From Planctomycetota bacterium (GTDB taxonomy: Bacteria > Planctomycetota > Phycisphaerae > Tepidisphaerales > Tepidisphaeraceae): a stretch of DNA of 33,041 nt. The notes under the pieces were generated by a model that worked only from the letters and a program-made list of their open reading frames with translations, made no database searches and was not told the origin of the DNA. Position numbers and translations under genes: made by a program. Location of the stretch: positions 1-33,041 of the forward strand of contig JBCDKH010000017.1 in assembly GCA_038746835.1 (NCBI GenBank). The letters are read 5' to 3'. Shown here piece by piece: positions 25,477-31,907 of the stretch. Position 1 is the stretch's first letter, and the number at the start of each line of letters is the position of its first letter.

Positions 25477-27942
25477 TCACATCAGGTTGACCGGGTCGAC
25501 ATCGACTGCGAGTCGATCGGTCTGACTCAAAGCACCCGCACCACGTGCCCTCGCCAGCACTCGCTGCAGCGGCATTGCCTGCGGCGAGCGCAGGACGATC
25601 TGCTGCCGGAAGTAGCCGGCGATCCGAGAGATCGGGCACGGCATCGGCCCGTCGATGTGGACCGACTCGCCTTCCGAATCAGCGGCGTCGGAGAGCTGCC
25701 CGGCCAAGACCTCGGCTCGCGTGAGCAGCTTCTCCTCGTCGCGGTCGCGCAGGATGATCCGCACCATTCGCCCGAACGGCGGCAGCCCGGTGACCCGGCG
25801 ATGCTCCAGCTCGCGATCGGCAAAGCCGACGTAGTCCTGTTTCGTCGCCGCCCGGATCGCCTCGTCGAACGGGTTGAACGTCTGCAGCACGACACGCCCC
25901 GGCACCTCGCCGCGGCCGGCACGTCCGGCGACCTGCGTGATGAGCCCGAACGTCCGCTCGGCCGCGCGGAAGTCGGGCAGGCCGAGGCTCGTGTCGCCGC
26001 TGACGACGCCGACCAGCGAGACGTTCGGAAAGTCGAGCCCTTTGGCGATCATCTGCGTGCCGAGGAGCACGTCGATCTCGCCGTTGGCGAAGCGTTCCAA
26101 CACGCGCTCGTAGTCGCCAGAGCGTCGCATGGTGTCGGAGTCGACGCGCTCGAAAGTGAGGTCGGGAAACTTGCGTCCCATCTCCTCTTCCATCCGCTGC
26201 GTGCCAAGGCCAAAGAGCGAGAGGTTGCCGCCCGACCGCTTGGCCGCGTCGTCGAGCGGATCGACGGCCAGGCAGTAGTGGCAGTGGAGCTGACCCGTGT
26301 GCAGAGCCTTGCGAAACGACGCCCCGACGTCGCCGTGTCCGGCCGTGCGGTGGTACGTCATCGTCGCGTCGCAGAATCGGCAGCAGACCGGCTCGTCGGT
26401 GCTCGGGTTGTAGACGAAGCTCGCGTATCCGCGGCGATTGAGCAGCAAAATCGACTGCTGCCCGACGTCCTTGGTGTGCCGAAGCAAGTGCTCCAACCGC
26501 GGCGACAGCAGGTGCACGCCTTTCCGCATCCGCGCCGCCTCCTTGAGATCCACCACTTCAATCGTCGGCATCGGCCGATTCGCGACACGGTTTGGCAAAT
26601 GATGCAACTCGCTGATGCGCGAAGACGCGAAGGCAGTGAAGGAGCGCGAAGCAGAAACAGCGTATTCATGACCGACTTCGCGCTCCTTTGCTCCTTCGTC
26701 TCTTCGCGCATCATCGATCCACGTCCGTGCTCGCTGATACGACTCCAACGACGGCGTCGCACTCCCAAGCAACACGGGGCAGTCCGCCAGCTGGGCTCGC
26801 TTGATGGCGACGTCGCGGGCGTGGTAGCGCGGGGCGGTGTCTTGCTTGTACGAGGACTCGTGCTCTTCATCGACAACGAACAGGCCGGGGTTCGGGACGG
26901 GGGCGAAGATGGCCGAGCGGGCACCGACGACGACCTCCGCCTGGCCAGTGGCGATCTGTTGCCAGTACTTGTGCCGGGCCGTTTGAGACAGGCCGCTGTG
27001 GAGAACGGCGACGCGTGGGAAGCGGCTCTTGATGCGCCTCGTCGTCTGCGGCGTGAGCGCGATCTCCGGCACGAGCAGCACCGCCTGCCGGCCCTTCGCC
27101 AAAGCCTCGGCCATCAGGCGCAGGTAGACCTCGGTCTTGCCACTGCCGGTGACGCCGAGTAGCAGATGCGTCGCGAAACCGCCGTCGCGCACGTTCGGAG
27201 CGACGGCGTCGAAAACGCGCTGTTGATCCGGGTTGAGCGAGACGCTCGACGGCGTGACAGGCGATGGCTCGAGTTCACTCAGCGTCGGCAGGTCGGGCAC
27301 CGTCTCGATCGCGACAACGCCGAGCTTGGCGAGCTTCTTCACCGTCGGCGGCGTGACGCCTGCGTCGCCGGCGAGTTTGACGACGTCGATCGTCTCACCC
27401 TCGTCGAGCTGCATCAGCCGAGCCAGAAGCGTGCGTCGCTTCTTCGCCGTGGTGGCTTCGAAACGTTCCTGAAGCTCGTCGCGGGAGAGGATCGGACGCA
27501 CGACGCTCGTGTAGCCGAGGCCGGTCTTGGACTTCACCGCGCCTGGAATCATGCTTTCGAGCACGAGGCCGAGCGCGCAGCAGTAGTAGCGGCCGATCCA
27601 GAGCGCCAGCTTCATCATGGCCTGATCGACCAGGACGCGGTCGTCCTCGATGCCACGGACGGGCTTGAGCTTGGCCGCCGAGACGCCTGCAGCCTCGGCG
27701 TCGAAGGTCTCGGCGACGTCAACGACAAAGCCGAACTGCGTCCGATCCTTCCGCCCCAAGGGCACCCGCACGCGCTGCCCGGCACGCAGCGTCGGCCGAA
27801 GCGCCGGCGGGACGACGTAGGTCAGCGTCTTGTCGACCGCTCGCTCCAGCGCTACCCGGGCGAACGGTCCTTCAGCGCTCTGCGTGTCCGAAGCCCGACT
27901 CGGCTCCAGCAGCAGCTCTTCGAACAGGACCTCGTTCGCCAC
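25477..27942 (-). CDS. priA: Primosomal replication-restart helicase PriA with in-frame insertion
   Basis: Restarts stalled replication forks by binding fork DNA, unwinding and loading the replicative helicase. From GTG 27942 the protein has 821 residues. The 3'-binding domain opens with FARVALERAVDKTLTYVVPP. Helicase motifs are GVTGSGKTEVYL near 265, VVDEEHESSYKQ near 355, GSATPSLESY near 393 and the second lobe GTQMIAKGLDFPNVSLVGVV with TQVAGRAGRG. Residues 411-443 are an extra 33 codons made of a palindromic element. Only two cysteine pairs (CRFC near 520, CHYC near 553) of the usual four are present. The frame is open up to 29100, but that part is a shadow of the opposite gene; GTG 27972 and 27981 are alternative starts. 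Confidence 0.92.
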   Translation of the reverse strand: MANEVLFEELLLEPSRASDTQSAEGPFARVALERAVDKTLTYVVPPALRPTLRAGQRVRVPLGRKDRTQFGFVVDVAETFDAEAAGVSAAKLKPVRGIEDDRVLVDQAMMKLALWIGRYYCCALGLVLESMIPGAVKSKTGLGYTSVVRPILSRDELQERFEATTAKKRRTLLARLMQLDEGETIDVVKLAGDAGVTPPTVKKLAKLGVVAIETVPDLPTLSELEPSPVTPSSVSLNPDQQRVFDAVAPNVRDGGFATHLLLGVTGSGKTEVYLRLMAEALAKGRQAVLLVPEIALTPQTTRRIKSRFPRVAVLHSGLSQTARHKYWQQIATGQAEVVVGARSAIFAPVPNPGLFVVDEEHESSYKQDTAPRYHARDVAIKRAQLADCPVLLGSATPSLESYQRARTWIDDARRDEGAKEREVGHEYAVSASRSFTAFASSRISELHHLPNRVANRPMPTIEVVDLKEAARMRKGVHLLSPRLEHLLRHTKDVGQQSILLLNRRGYASFVYNPSTDEPVCCRFCDATMTYHRTAGHGDVGASFRKALHTGQLHCHYCLAVDPLDDAAKRSGGNLSLFGLGTQRMEEEMGRKFPDLTFERVDSDTMRRSGDYERVLERFANGEIDVLLGTQMIAKGLDFPNVSLVGVVSGDTSLGLPDFRAAERTFGLITQVAGRAGRGEVPGRVVLQTFNPFDEAIRAATKQDYVGFADRELEHRRVTGLPPFGRMVRIILRDRDEEKLLTRAEVLAGQLSDAADSEGESVHIDGPMPCPISRIAGYFRQQIVLRSPQAMPLQRVLARARGAGALSQTDRLAVDVDPVNLM
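26614..26712. repeat. Palindromic element (family B, copy 2) in frame inside priA
   Basis: The left arm 26614-26651 (GATGCGCGAAGACGCGAAGG onward) and the right arm 26676-26712 are reverse complements at about 31 of 38 positions. The whole is 99 bp, exactly 33 codons, and begins and ends on codon boundaries of priA. The words GAAGGAGCAAAG and CGCGAAG are shared with the element at 8337-8450. It encodes residues DARRDEGAKERE and onward, ending ASSRI. Confidence 0.75.
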
Positions 27943-27980
27943 AAGACAACGTAGGTGGTGCTCGTCGATCACCCGAAACA

Positions 27981-28076
27981 CGGTTAGCGGTGAACGACAG
28001 CGACCACGGATGCGATGCGTTGTGGCTTCTGCGTGATTGCGGTCGCTTTTCGCTCCTGTACCCACTGTCGCTAACG
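27981..28076. repeat. Interrupted palindrome (family A, copy 2) between divergent genes
   Basis: The left arm CGGTTAGCGGTGAACGACAG then CGACC (27981-28005) is partly complementary to the right arm 28041-28076 (GGTCGCTTTTCGCTC to GTCGCTAACG), with several unpaired bases. The left arm matches that of the element at 3227 at about 21 of 25 positions. It fills the gap between the priA and membrane protein genes, so their promoters must lie in or around it. Confidence 0.5.
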
Positions 28077-28083
28077 TGGCGGG

Positions 28084-29091
28084 ATGGCGTCGGACGCGGC
28101 AGATCAGGTTCCAGGCAGCAAGACCGGGCTCACAGGTCGTGGTCTGACGAGCCTGAAGGAAGCCATCGCCGCGAGTCTGGCAACGCCACTGGTCGTCGCG
28201 GCGGCAGTCGTGTCGGCGGTGCTGTTTTTCGTCGGGGGAATGGTCATCGGCTTCCCGACCGACGGAGGCAGCGACACGCTGCTGCTCCACCAGGCCGTCG
28301 GGCCGGCGATGCTGGTGCTGGCGATTGTGCTTCTCGTCGTCGGCACAGCGGCTGGGACGATGCTGGCCGGACGCGTCCGCTACGACGCCGGCTGGGCGGC
28401 GGCGCTGGTCGGATTGCTGGTGCTGCGTCACGTGGGCGAGTCGATCTACTACACGCTCGATGATGCCGGCACGGGCGTTTTTGTGACGATGCTGGTCGAG
28501 CTGCTCGTCCTCTCGGCCGTCACGACTGGGCTCTGGTCGCTGCTGCACCTGGGACGCGAGAAGGGCGCGATGAGTCCGGCGTTGCGTCGCTGGCTCGAAC
28601 TGCCCGGCGCCAAGACCCGCACGGCTGACCGTGCGACCAAGGGCGACTCGTGGCAGACAGGCTTGGCGCACCTCGGCACGGCGACGGGCGTCTGCGGGCT
28701 TGTCGTCTACTTCGTCGCCCAGAATGATGATCCGATGCAGACCACCGTCGCCGTCGGTCTGGGCGGCTGGCTCGGGGCACTTGCTGCGCACGCGAATGTG
28801 CCAGCCAGGCCCGCGTACTGGTCGTTCGCCGCGCCGCTGATCGTCGGCGTGGTCGGGTACGTCGCAGCGATGCTCTTCACCGACCCCGTCCGACTCGCCC
28901 TCGGCGAGCCAGGAGGACCGCTGAAAGCCCTCGCCATGCCACTCCCGGCCGAGTACCTCGGAGCAGGCATCCCGATGGCGATGTACGGCTACGTCCGCGC
29001 CCGCACCAAGCAGGCTGAAGCCGTGGCCGGCGTTGCGGGTGCAGTCGCAGTCGACACCGCAATTGAAGCCGCCGCATCGTCTTCGTCTTAA
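28084..29091 (+). CDS. Polytopic membrane protein of unknown function
   Basis: A 335-residue protein with about eight hydrophobic helices. Examples are LVVAAAVVSAVLFFVGGMVI, PAMLVLAIVLLVVGTAAGTM, WAAALVGLLVLRHVGESIYY, VFVTMLVELLVLSAVTTGLW, then after a polar loop of about 50 residues GVCGLVVYFVAQN, VGLGGWLGALAAHA, YWSFAAPLIVGVVGYVAAML and a final GAGIPMAMYGYV segment. The last 30 residues are alanine-rich with a serine tail. No family was recognised, and no signature of a transporter or enzyme was seen. The ATG 28084 stands at the edge of a palindromic repeat. trpB begins 9 nt after its stop, so co-transcription is likely. Confidence 0.7.
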   Translation: MASDAADQVPGSKTGLTGRGLTSLKEAIAASLATPLVVAAAVVSAVLFFVGGMVIGFPTDGGSDTLLLHQAVGPAMLVLAIVLLVVGTAAGTMLAGRVRYDAGWAAALVGLLVLRHVGESIYYTLDDAGTGVFVTMLVELLVLSAVTTGLWSLLHLGREKGAMSPALRRWLELPGAKTRTADRATKGDSWQTGLAHLGTATGVCGLVVYFVAQNDDPMQTTVAVGLGGWLGALAAHANVPARPAYWSFAAPLIVGVVGYVAAMLFTDPVRLALGEPGGPLKALAMPLPAEYLGAGIPMAMYGYVRARTKQAEAVAGVAGAVAVDTAIEAAASSSS

Positions 29092-29100
29092 ACTCGGCAC

Positions 29101-30297
29101 ATGGCTGCCGCAACGACGACCTCAACCCGCCGTGGCTACTTCGGCCGATTCGGCGGGACCTTCGTGCCCGAGACGCTCGTCAGCGCGCTCGATCAACTCG
29201 ACGCAGCTTATCAGGAAGCCAAGGTCGATCCGGCCTTCAACGCGGAACTGGCGACGCACCTTCGCGATTTCGCTGGAAGGCCGACGTTGCTCGTACCGGC
29301 CGATCGGCTCAGCGACGAGGTCGGCGGGGCACGCATCTGGCTCAAGCGGGAAGACTTGCTCCACACCGGCGCGCACAAGATCAACAACACCATCGGTCAG
29401 GCGTTACTCGCCAAGCGAATGGGCAAGACCCGCCTCATTGCCGAAACCGGCGCGGGCCAGCACGGCGTCGCGACGGCGACGGCGGCGGCGAAGTTCGGCT
29501 TGCCGTGCGACGTCTACATGGGCTCCGAAGACGTCCGCCGACAGTCGCTCAACGTGTTCCGCATGCGGTTGCTCGGGGCCAACGTCATCGAGGTCGACTC
29601 CGGCAGTCGCACGCTAAAAGACGCGACCAACGAAGCCATGCGCGACTGGATGGGCTCCAGCGGCGAGACGCACTACATCCTCGGCAGCGTCGTCGGCCCG
29701 CACCCGTTCCCGGCGATGGTGCGCGACTTCCACCGCTGCATTGGCGACGAGTCACGACGTCAATTCATGGAACACAACGGCGGTGATCTGCCCGAAGCCG
29801 TCGTCGCCTGCGTCGGCGGCGGCAGCAACGCGGCCGGGATGTTCGCCGCATTCATCGATGACGACGGCGTCCGCATCATCGGCACCGAAGCCGGCGGCCG
29901 GGGCAGCGGGGCGGGCGACCATGCGGCACCGCTCACCTATGGCGAGCCCGGCGTCCTCCACGGCAGCCTCAGCTACGTGCTCCAGGACCCCGACGGCCAG
30001 ACGCGACCGGTTCACAGTGCCTCGGCCGGTCTTGACTATCCCGGCGTCGGCCCCGAGCACGCGTTCTGGAAAGACGAAGGCCGCGTCGAGTACGAGGCCG
30101 TCTCCGACACCGACGCTCTCGATGCCTTCCAACGCCTCGCCCGAACCGAAGGCATTCTGTGCGCCTTGGAAACCGCTCACGCCTTCGCCTCCGCCGAACG
30201 CCTCGCCCGCGAAATCGGCCCCGGCGGCAACGTCCTGGTCTGTTGCAGCGGCCGAGGCGACAAGGACTGCCAGGAGATCGCCCGGCTGCTTGGATGA
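29101..30297 (+). CDS. trpB: Tryptophan synthase beta chain
   Basis: PLP enzyme joining indole and serine to make tryptophan. The 398-residue protein has [20 protein letters not shown] at the start, the PLP lysine in [20 protein letters not shown] near residue 95, the [20 protein letters not shown] block, [20 protein letters not shown], the phosphate-binding [12 protein letters not shown] and the C-terminal CCSGRGDKD. The GAGQHG and HKINN signatures identify the canonical TrpB1 type. No trpA is adjacent, which is unusual for the canonical type that works with TrpA; it must be elsewhere. It sits 9 nt downstream of an unrelated membrane protein gene. Confidence 0.96.
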   Translation: MAAATTTSTRRGYFGRFGGTFVPETLVSALDQLDAAYQEAKVDPAFNAELATHLRDFAGRPTLLVPADRLSDEVGGARIWLKREDLLHTGAHKINNTIGQALLAKRMGKTRLIAETGAGQHGVATATAAAKFGLPCDVYMGSEDVRRQSLNVFRMRLLGANVIEVDSGSRTLKDATNEAMRDWMGSSGETHYILGSVVGPHPFPAMVRDFHRCIGDESRRQFMEHNGGDLPEAVVACVGGGSNAAGMFAAFIDDDGVRIIGTEAGGRGSGAGDHAAPLTYGEPGVLHGSLSYVLQDPDGQTRPVHSASAGLDYPGVGPEHAFWKDEGRVEYEAVSDTDALDAFQRLARTEGILCALETAHAFASAERLAREIGPGGNVLVCCSGRGDKDCQEIARLLG

Positions 30298-30312
30298 CCT
30301 CGCGTCTTCGCG

Positions 30313-30587
30313 TTACCGGAGTCGTGCCAGCACGCCGTCGTAGTCGGCGTGAGATCCGATGAAAAACCAAACGATCGTTTCATGATCCGGCTTCACACCC
30401 AAAGCCCGGTAGTGAATGCCGATGCGGACTGACCAGATTGAGAGTCGACGGTTGAGCAGTTTGAACTGCAATCCCAGTGATCCGGGTTGGCCTGCCACTG
30501 TCGGTAACTGCGTCGAGCAAGATTCCGAATCGACGGCGGAAGTTTGGCGAACTGCCTGACGAAATCCTGGTCGAGCTCCGAGTTCAC
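30313..30587 (-). pseudogene. Frameshifted ParE/RelE-like toxin gene
   Basis: Two minus-strand frames join into one toxin-like protein. From GTG 30587 the first reads VNSELDQDFVRQFAKLPPSI and reaches QWQANPDHW. The second frame reads LQFKLLNRRLSIWSVRIGIH, continues YRALGVKPDHETIVWFFIGS, and ends HADYDGVLARLR. The IWSVRIGIHYRAL and VWFFIGSHADYD blocks are characteristic of a ParE/RelE-like toxin family. The break is near 30470-30485, and one missing base after the His codon (CAC) would restore a 91-residue frame. The GTG overlaps the antitoxin TGA as GTGA. The frameshift may be real inactivation or a sequencing error; the second part shows no further damage. Confidence 0.75.
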
Positions 30588-30802
30588 AATTCGTCCCAAT
30601 TGGTTGGGACTGCTTTGCCTTCAGCGCGCCGCTCGAGTGCACGCTTCGCGAGAAGTTCGAGCTGATCCGATGTCTCGGCAAACCACCTCTCCCACTGGCG
30701 ATCGGCCTCGAGTTCAGCGACGATCAACTCGGCAATCGCGTCTTGGCGATCGTCCGGCAGCTCTCTCACCCGCTCAAGCGCTTGTTCGAGCGTCTGGGTC
30801 AT
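30584..30802 (-). CDS. Antitoxin-like small protein, partner of the frameshifted toxin
   Basis: A 72-residue acidic helical protein, MTQTLEQALERVRELPDDRQ onward, ending GKAVPTNWDEL. The pattern of a leading helix with ELPDDRQDAIAELIVAELEA and a C-terminal tail that would wrap the toxin is usual for small antitoxins encoded directly before ParE/RelE-type toxins. The ATG 30802 is supported by TCTGCTAAG-like spacing and the protein pattern; the frame upstream to 30991 crosses the tRNA gene and is not coding. The stop overlaps the toxin start by 4 nt. It would bind its own promoter together with the toxin, and a palindrome lies just upstream. Confidence 0.75.
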   Translation of the reverse strand: MTQTLEQALERVRELPDDRQDAIAELIVAELEADRQWERWFAETSDQLELLAKRALERRAEGKAVPTNWDEL

Positions 30803-30811
30803 CTCTGCTAA

Positions 30812-30819
30812 GTGTACAC
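30812..30819. promoter_or_regulatory. Palindrome GTGTACAC upstream of the antitoxin
   Basis: A perfect 8-bp palindrome 10 nt upstream of the antitoxin ATG. The position fits an operator used for autorepression by a toxin-antitoxin complex. It is short enough to occur by chance. Confidence 0.25.
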
Positions 30820-30840
30820 GTTTACAGCAGCCGCGTTCGT

Positions 30841-30869
30841 TTGCCCGCTGTCGCGACGTGGCGTAGTGT
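30841..30869 (+). promoter_or_regulatory. Candidate promoter of tRNA-Phe
   Basis: TTGCCC (30841-30846) and TAGTGT (30864-30869) are spaced by 17 nt, and the -10 ends 11 nt before the tRNA. The -10 match to consensus is weak. Confidence 0.25.
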
Positions 30870-30880
30870 GTCGGCTCGCC

Positions 30881-30953
30881 GGTCGGGTAGCTCAGTTGGT
30901 AGAGCGAACGACTGAAAATCGTTAGGTCGCCGGTTCGAACCCGGCCCCGACCA
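30881..30953 (+). tRNA. tRNA-Phe (anticodon GAA)
   Basis: A complete cloverleaf of 73 nt was folded by hand. The acceptor GGTCGGG pairs with CCCGACC, the D arm GCTC with GAGC, the anticodon stem AACGA with TCGTT around loop CTGAAAA (anticodon GAA at 30914-30916), and the T arm GCCGG with CCGGC around TTCGAAC. The discriminator is A 30953. The 3' CCA is not encoded. The gene is flanked by a toxin-antitoxin pair on one side and an AbiEii-type gene on the other. Confidence 0.96.
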
Positions 30954-30987
30954 CTGTGACGTCGCGAAGTTGGACGTCGACCGGCAA

Positions 30988-31809
30988 TCAAGCAACAGAG
31001 GCCGAGAAGGCTTCGGCCTCTCGCGTGAGTTGGCCTGTCAGACGGGTCAGCTGCACCACTGCCTCTATCCCGTCAGTGACCGACGTCGGCTGCCACCGCT
31101 GTTGCGAAGCTTCTCGGGAGGCGACGACGGACCGTTGCTGGAAATCGGTCAGCTCGGCAGGCGTTCGACGGGTCGAGCGCACGCTCGCGAGTCTCGACAG
31201 GTCGCCGCGAAGCTCCGCGACGTTGATGAGGTCATTTTCGAGCATCCAGGCAACGTCCGTCAGGTCGTGCTTGCGTGGGTTGTCGATGGCCACAGGCCGA
31301 AGCGTGGCGATGATCTTCATTGCAGCGACGCCCGACGGGGTTGCGACGCGAAGTCGGTTGCTTCCATCAAGATCGAGGCGAACCGTCCGTTCACTCGTGG
31401 TGACGCCAGCGCCTTGCGAGAGCTGAATCGCCAGCAGTTGCCGGGCGTGGTCTTTCCACTCGTCGCCTGCCGGCAGGAAGCGGTCGATGTGCTCGTTGAG
31501 CATGCGGCGGACGTTGCTCAGGATCAGGCGTTGCTGCTCCTTCGTCGCGGTCGGCCCGTCCCAGCGGAGATCAACGTCGCCGGTGATGCGGGGCAGGCCA
31601 TGGAACAGGGCCAAGACGACAGAGCCGGTGAGGACGAATCGGGATCGCAGTTCTGGGTGGCAGGCCATCGCCTGCACGACCGCACGCTCGACGATCCGCT
31701 TGCGGCCGGCTTCGATCGGAGCCTGATTTTGTTCGCACCAGGCCTCCAGCTCCTCGGGACCGGCCGGGGCATGCAAGTCCGCCGGATTCAACGTGACGGG
31801 CTCGGGCAC
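30988..31809 (-). CDS. AbiEii-type nucleotidyltransferase (putative type IV toxin or abortive-infection protein)
   Basis: A 273-residue protein with the nucleotidyltransferase motif RFVLTGSVVLALFHGLPRIT followed by GDVDLRW (motif I with the two acidic residues of D-x-D). A later block AAMKIIATLRPVAIDN with RKHDLTDVAWML is like the helix holding the lysine and the RxxRDxxDL motif of AbiEii/AbiGii proteins. AbiEii transfers GMP or other nucleotides to tRNA and is toxic until its AbiEi antitoxin acts. No AbiEi partner is seen on either side, so the gene may be an orphan or a related minimal nucleotidyltransferase. It starts at GTG 31809 with MPEPVTLNPADL. The gene ends 35 nt from the tRNA-Phe, convergent with it. 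Confidence 0.7.
   Translation of the reverse strand: MPEPVTLNPADLHAPAGPEELEAWCEQNQAPIEAGRKRIVERAVVQAMACHPELRSRFVLTGSVVLALFHGLPRITGDVDLRWDGPTATKEQQRLILSNVRRMLNEHIDRFLPAGDEWKDHARQLLAIQLSQGAGVTTSERTVRLDLDGSNRLRVATPSGVAAMKIIATLRPVAIDNPRKHDLTDVAWMLENDLINVAELRGDLSRLASVRSTRRTPAELTDFQQRSVVASREASQQRWQPTSVTDGIEAVVQLTRLTGQLTREAEAFSASVA
30997..31021. terminator. Hairpin after tRNA-Phe
   Basis: AGAGGCCGA (30997-31005) pairs perfectly with TCGGCCTCT (31013-31021) around a 7-nt loop, 44 nt downstream of the tRNA. It lies inside the last codons of the convergent AbiEii-like gene and could stop transcription from both sides. No T-run follows. Confidence 0.5.
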
Positions 31810-31859
31810 GCCCGGCGACGGTACCTCATTCTGCTTGCAAGTCTGGAGGTCAGCGGTAC

Positions 31860-31874
31860 TTTGACGACGTCAAA
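31860..31874. promoter_or_regulatory. Perfect palindrome TTTGACG-A-CGTCAAA
   Basis: A 15-bp perfect inverted repeat in the 98-nt gap between the divergent AbiEii-like gene and the exported protein gene. It is placed where an operator controlling either gene would be. The evidence is symmetry alone. Confidence 0.35.
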
Positions 31875-31907
31875 CGTGCGAGAACGTCCTCAGCGGGGAG
31901 ATTGAAC

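Noticed and set aside
25156-27162. A 668-codon open frame on the plus strand opposite priA and pabB
   Set aside because: It is antisense to two well-recognised genes, has no protein-like motifs and arises from high GC with few stops.
27943-29100. N-terminal extension of priA up to 29100
   Set aside because: The extension is antisense to the membrane protein gene and is rich in H/R/D/Q shadow composition; family similarity begins only around 27880.
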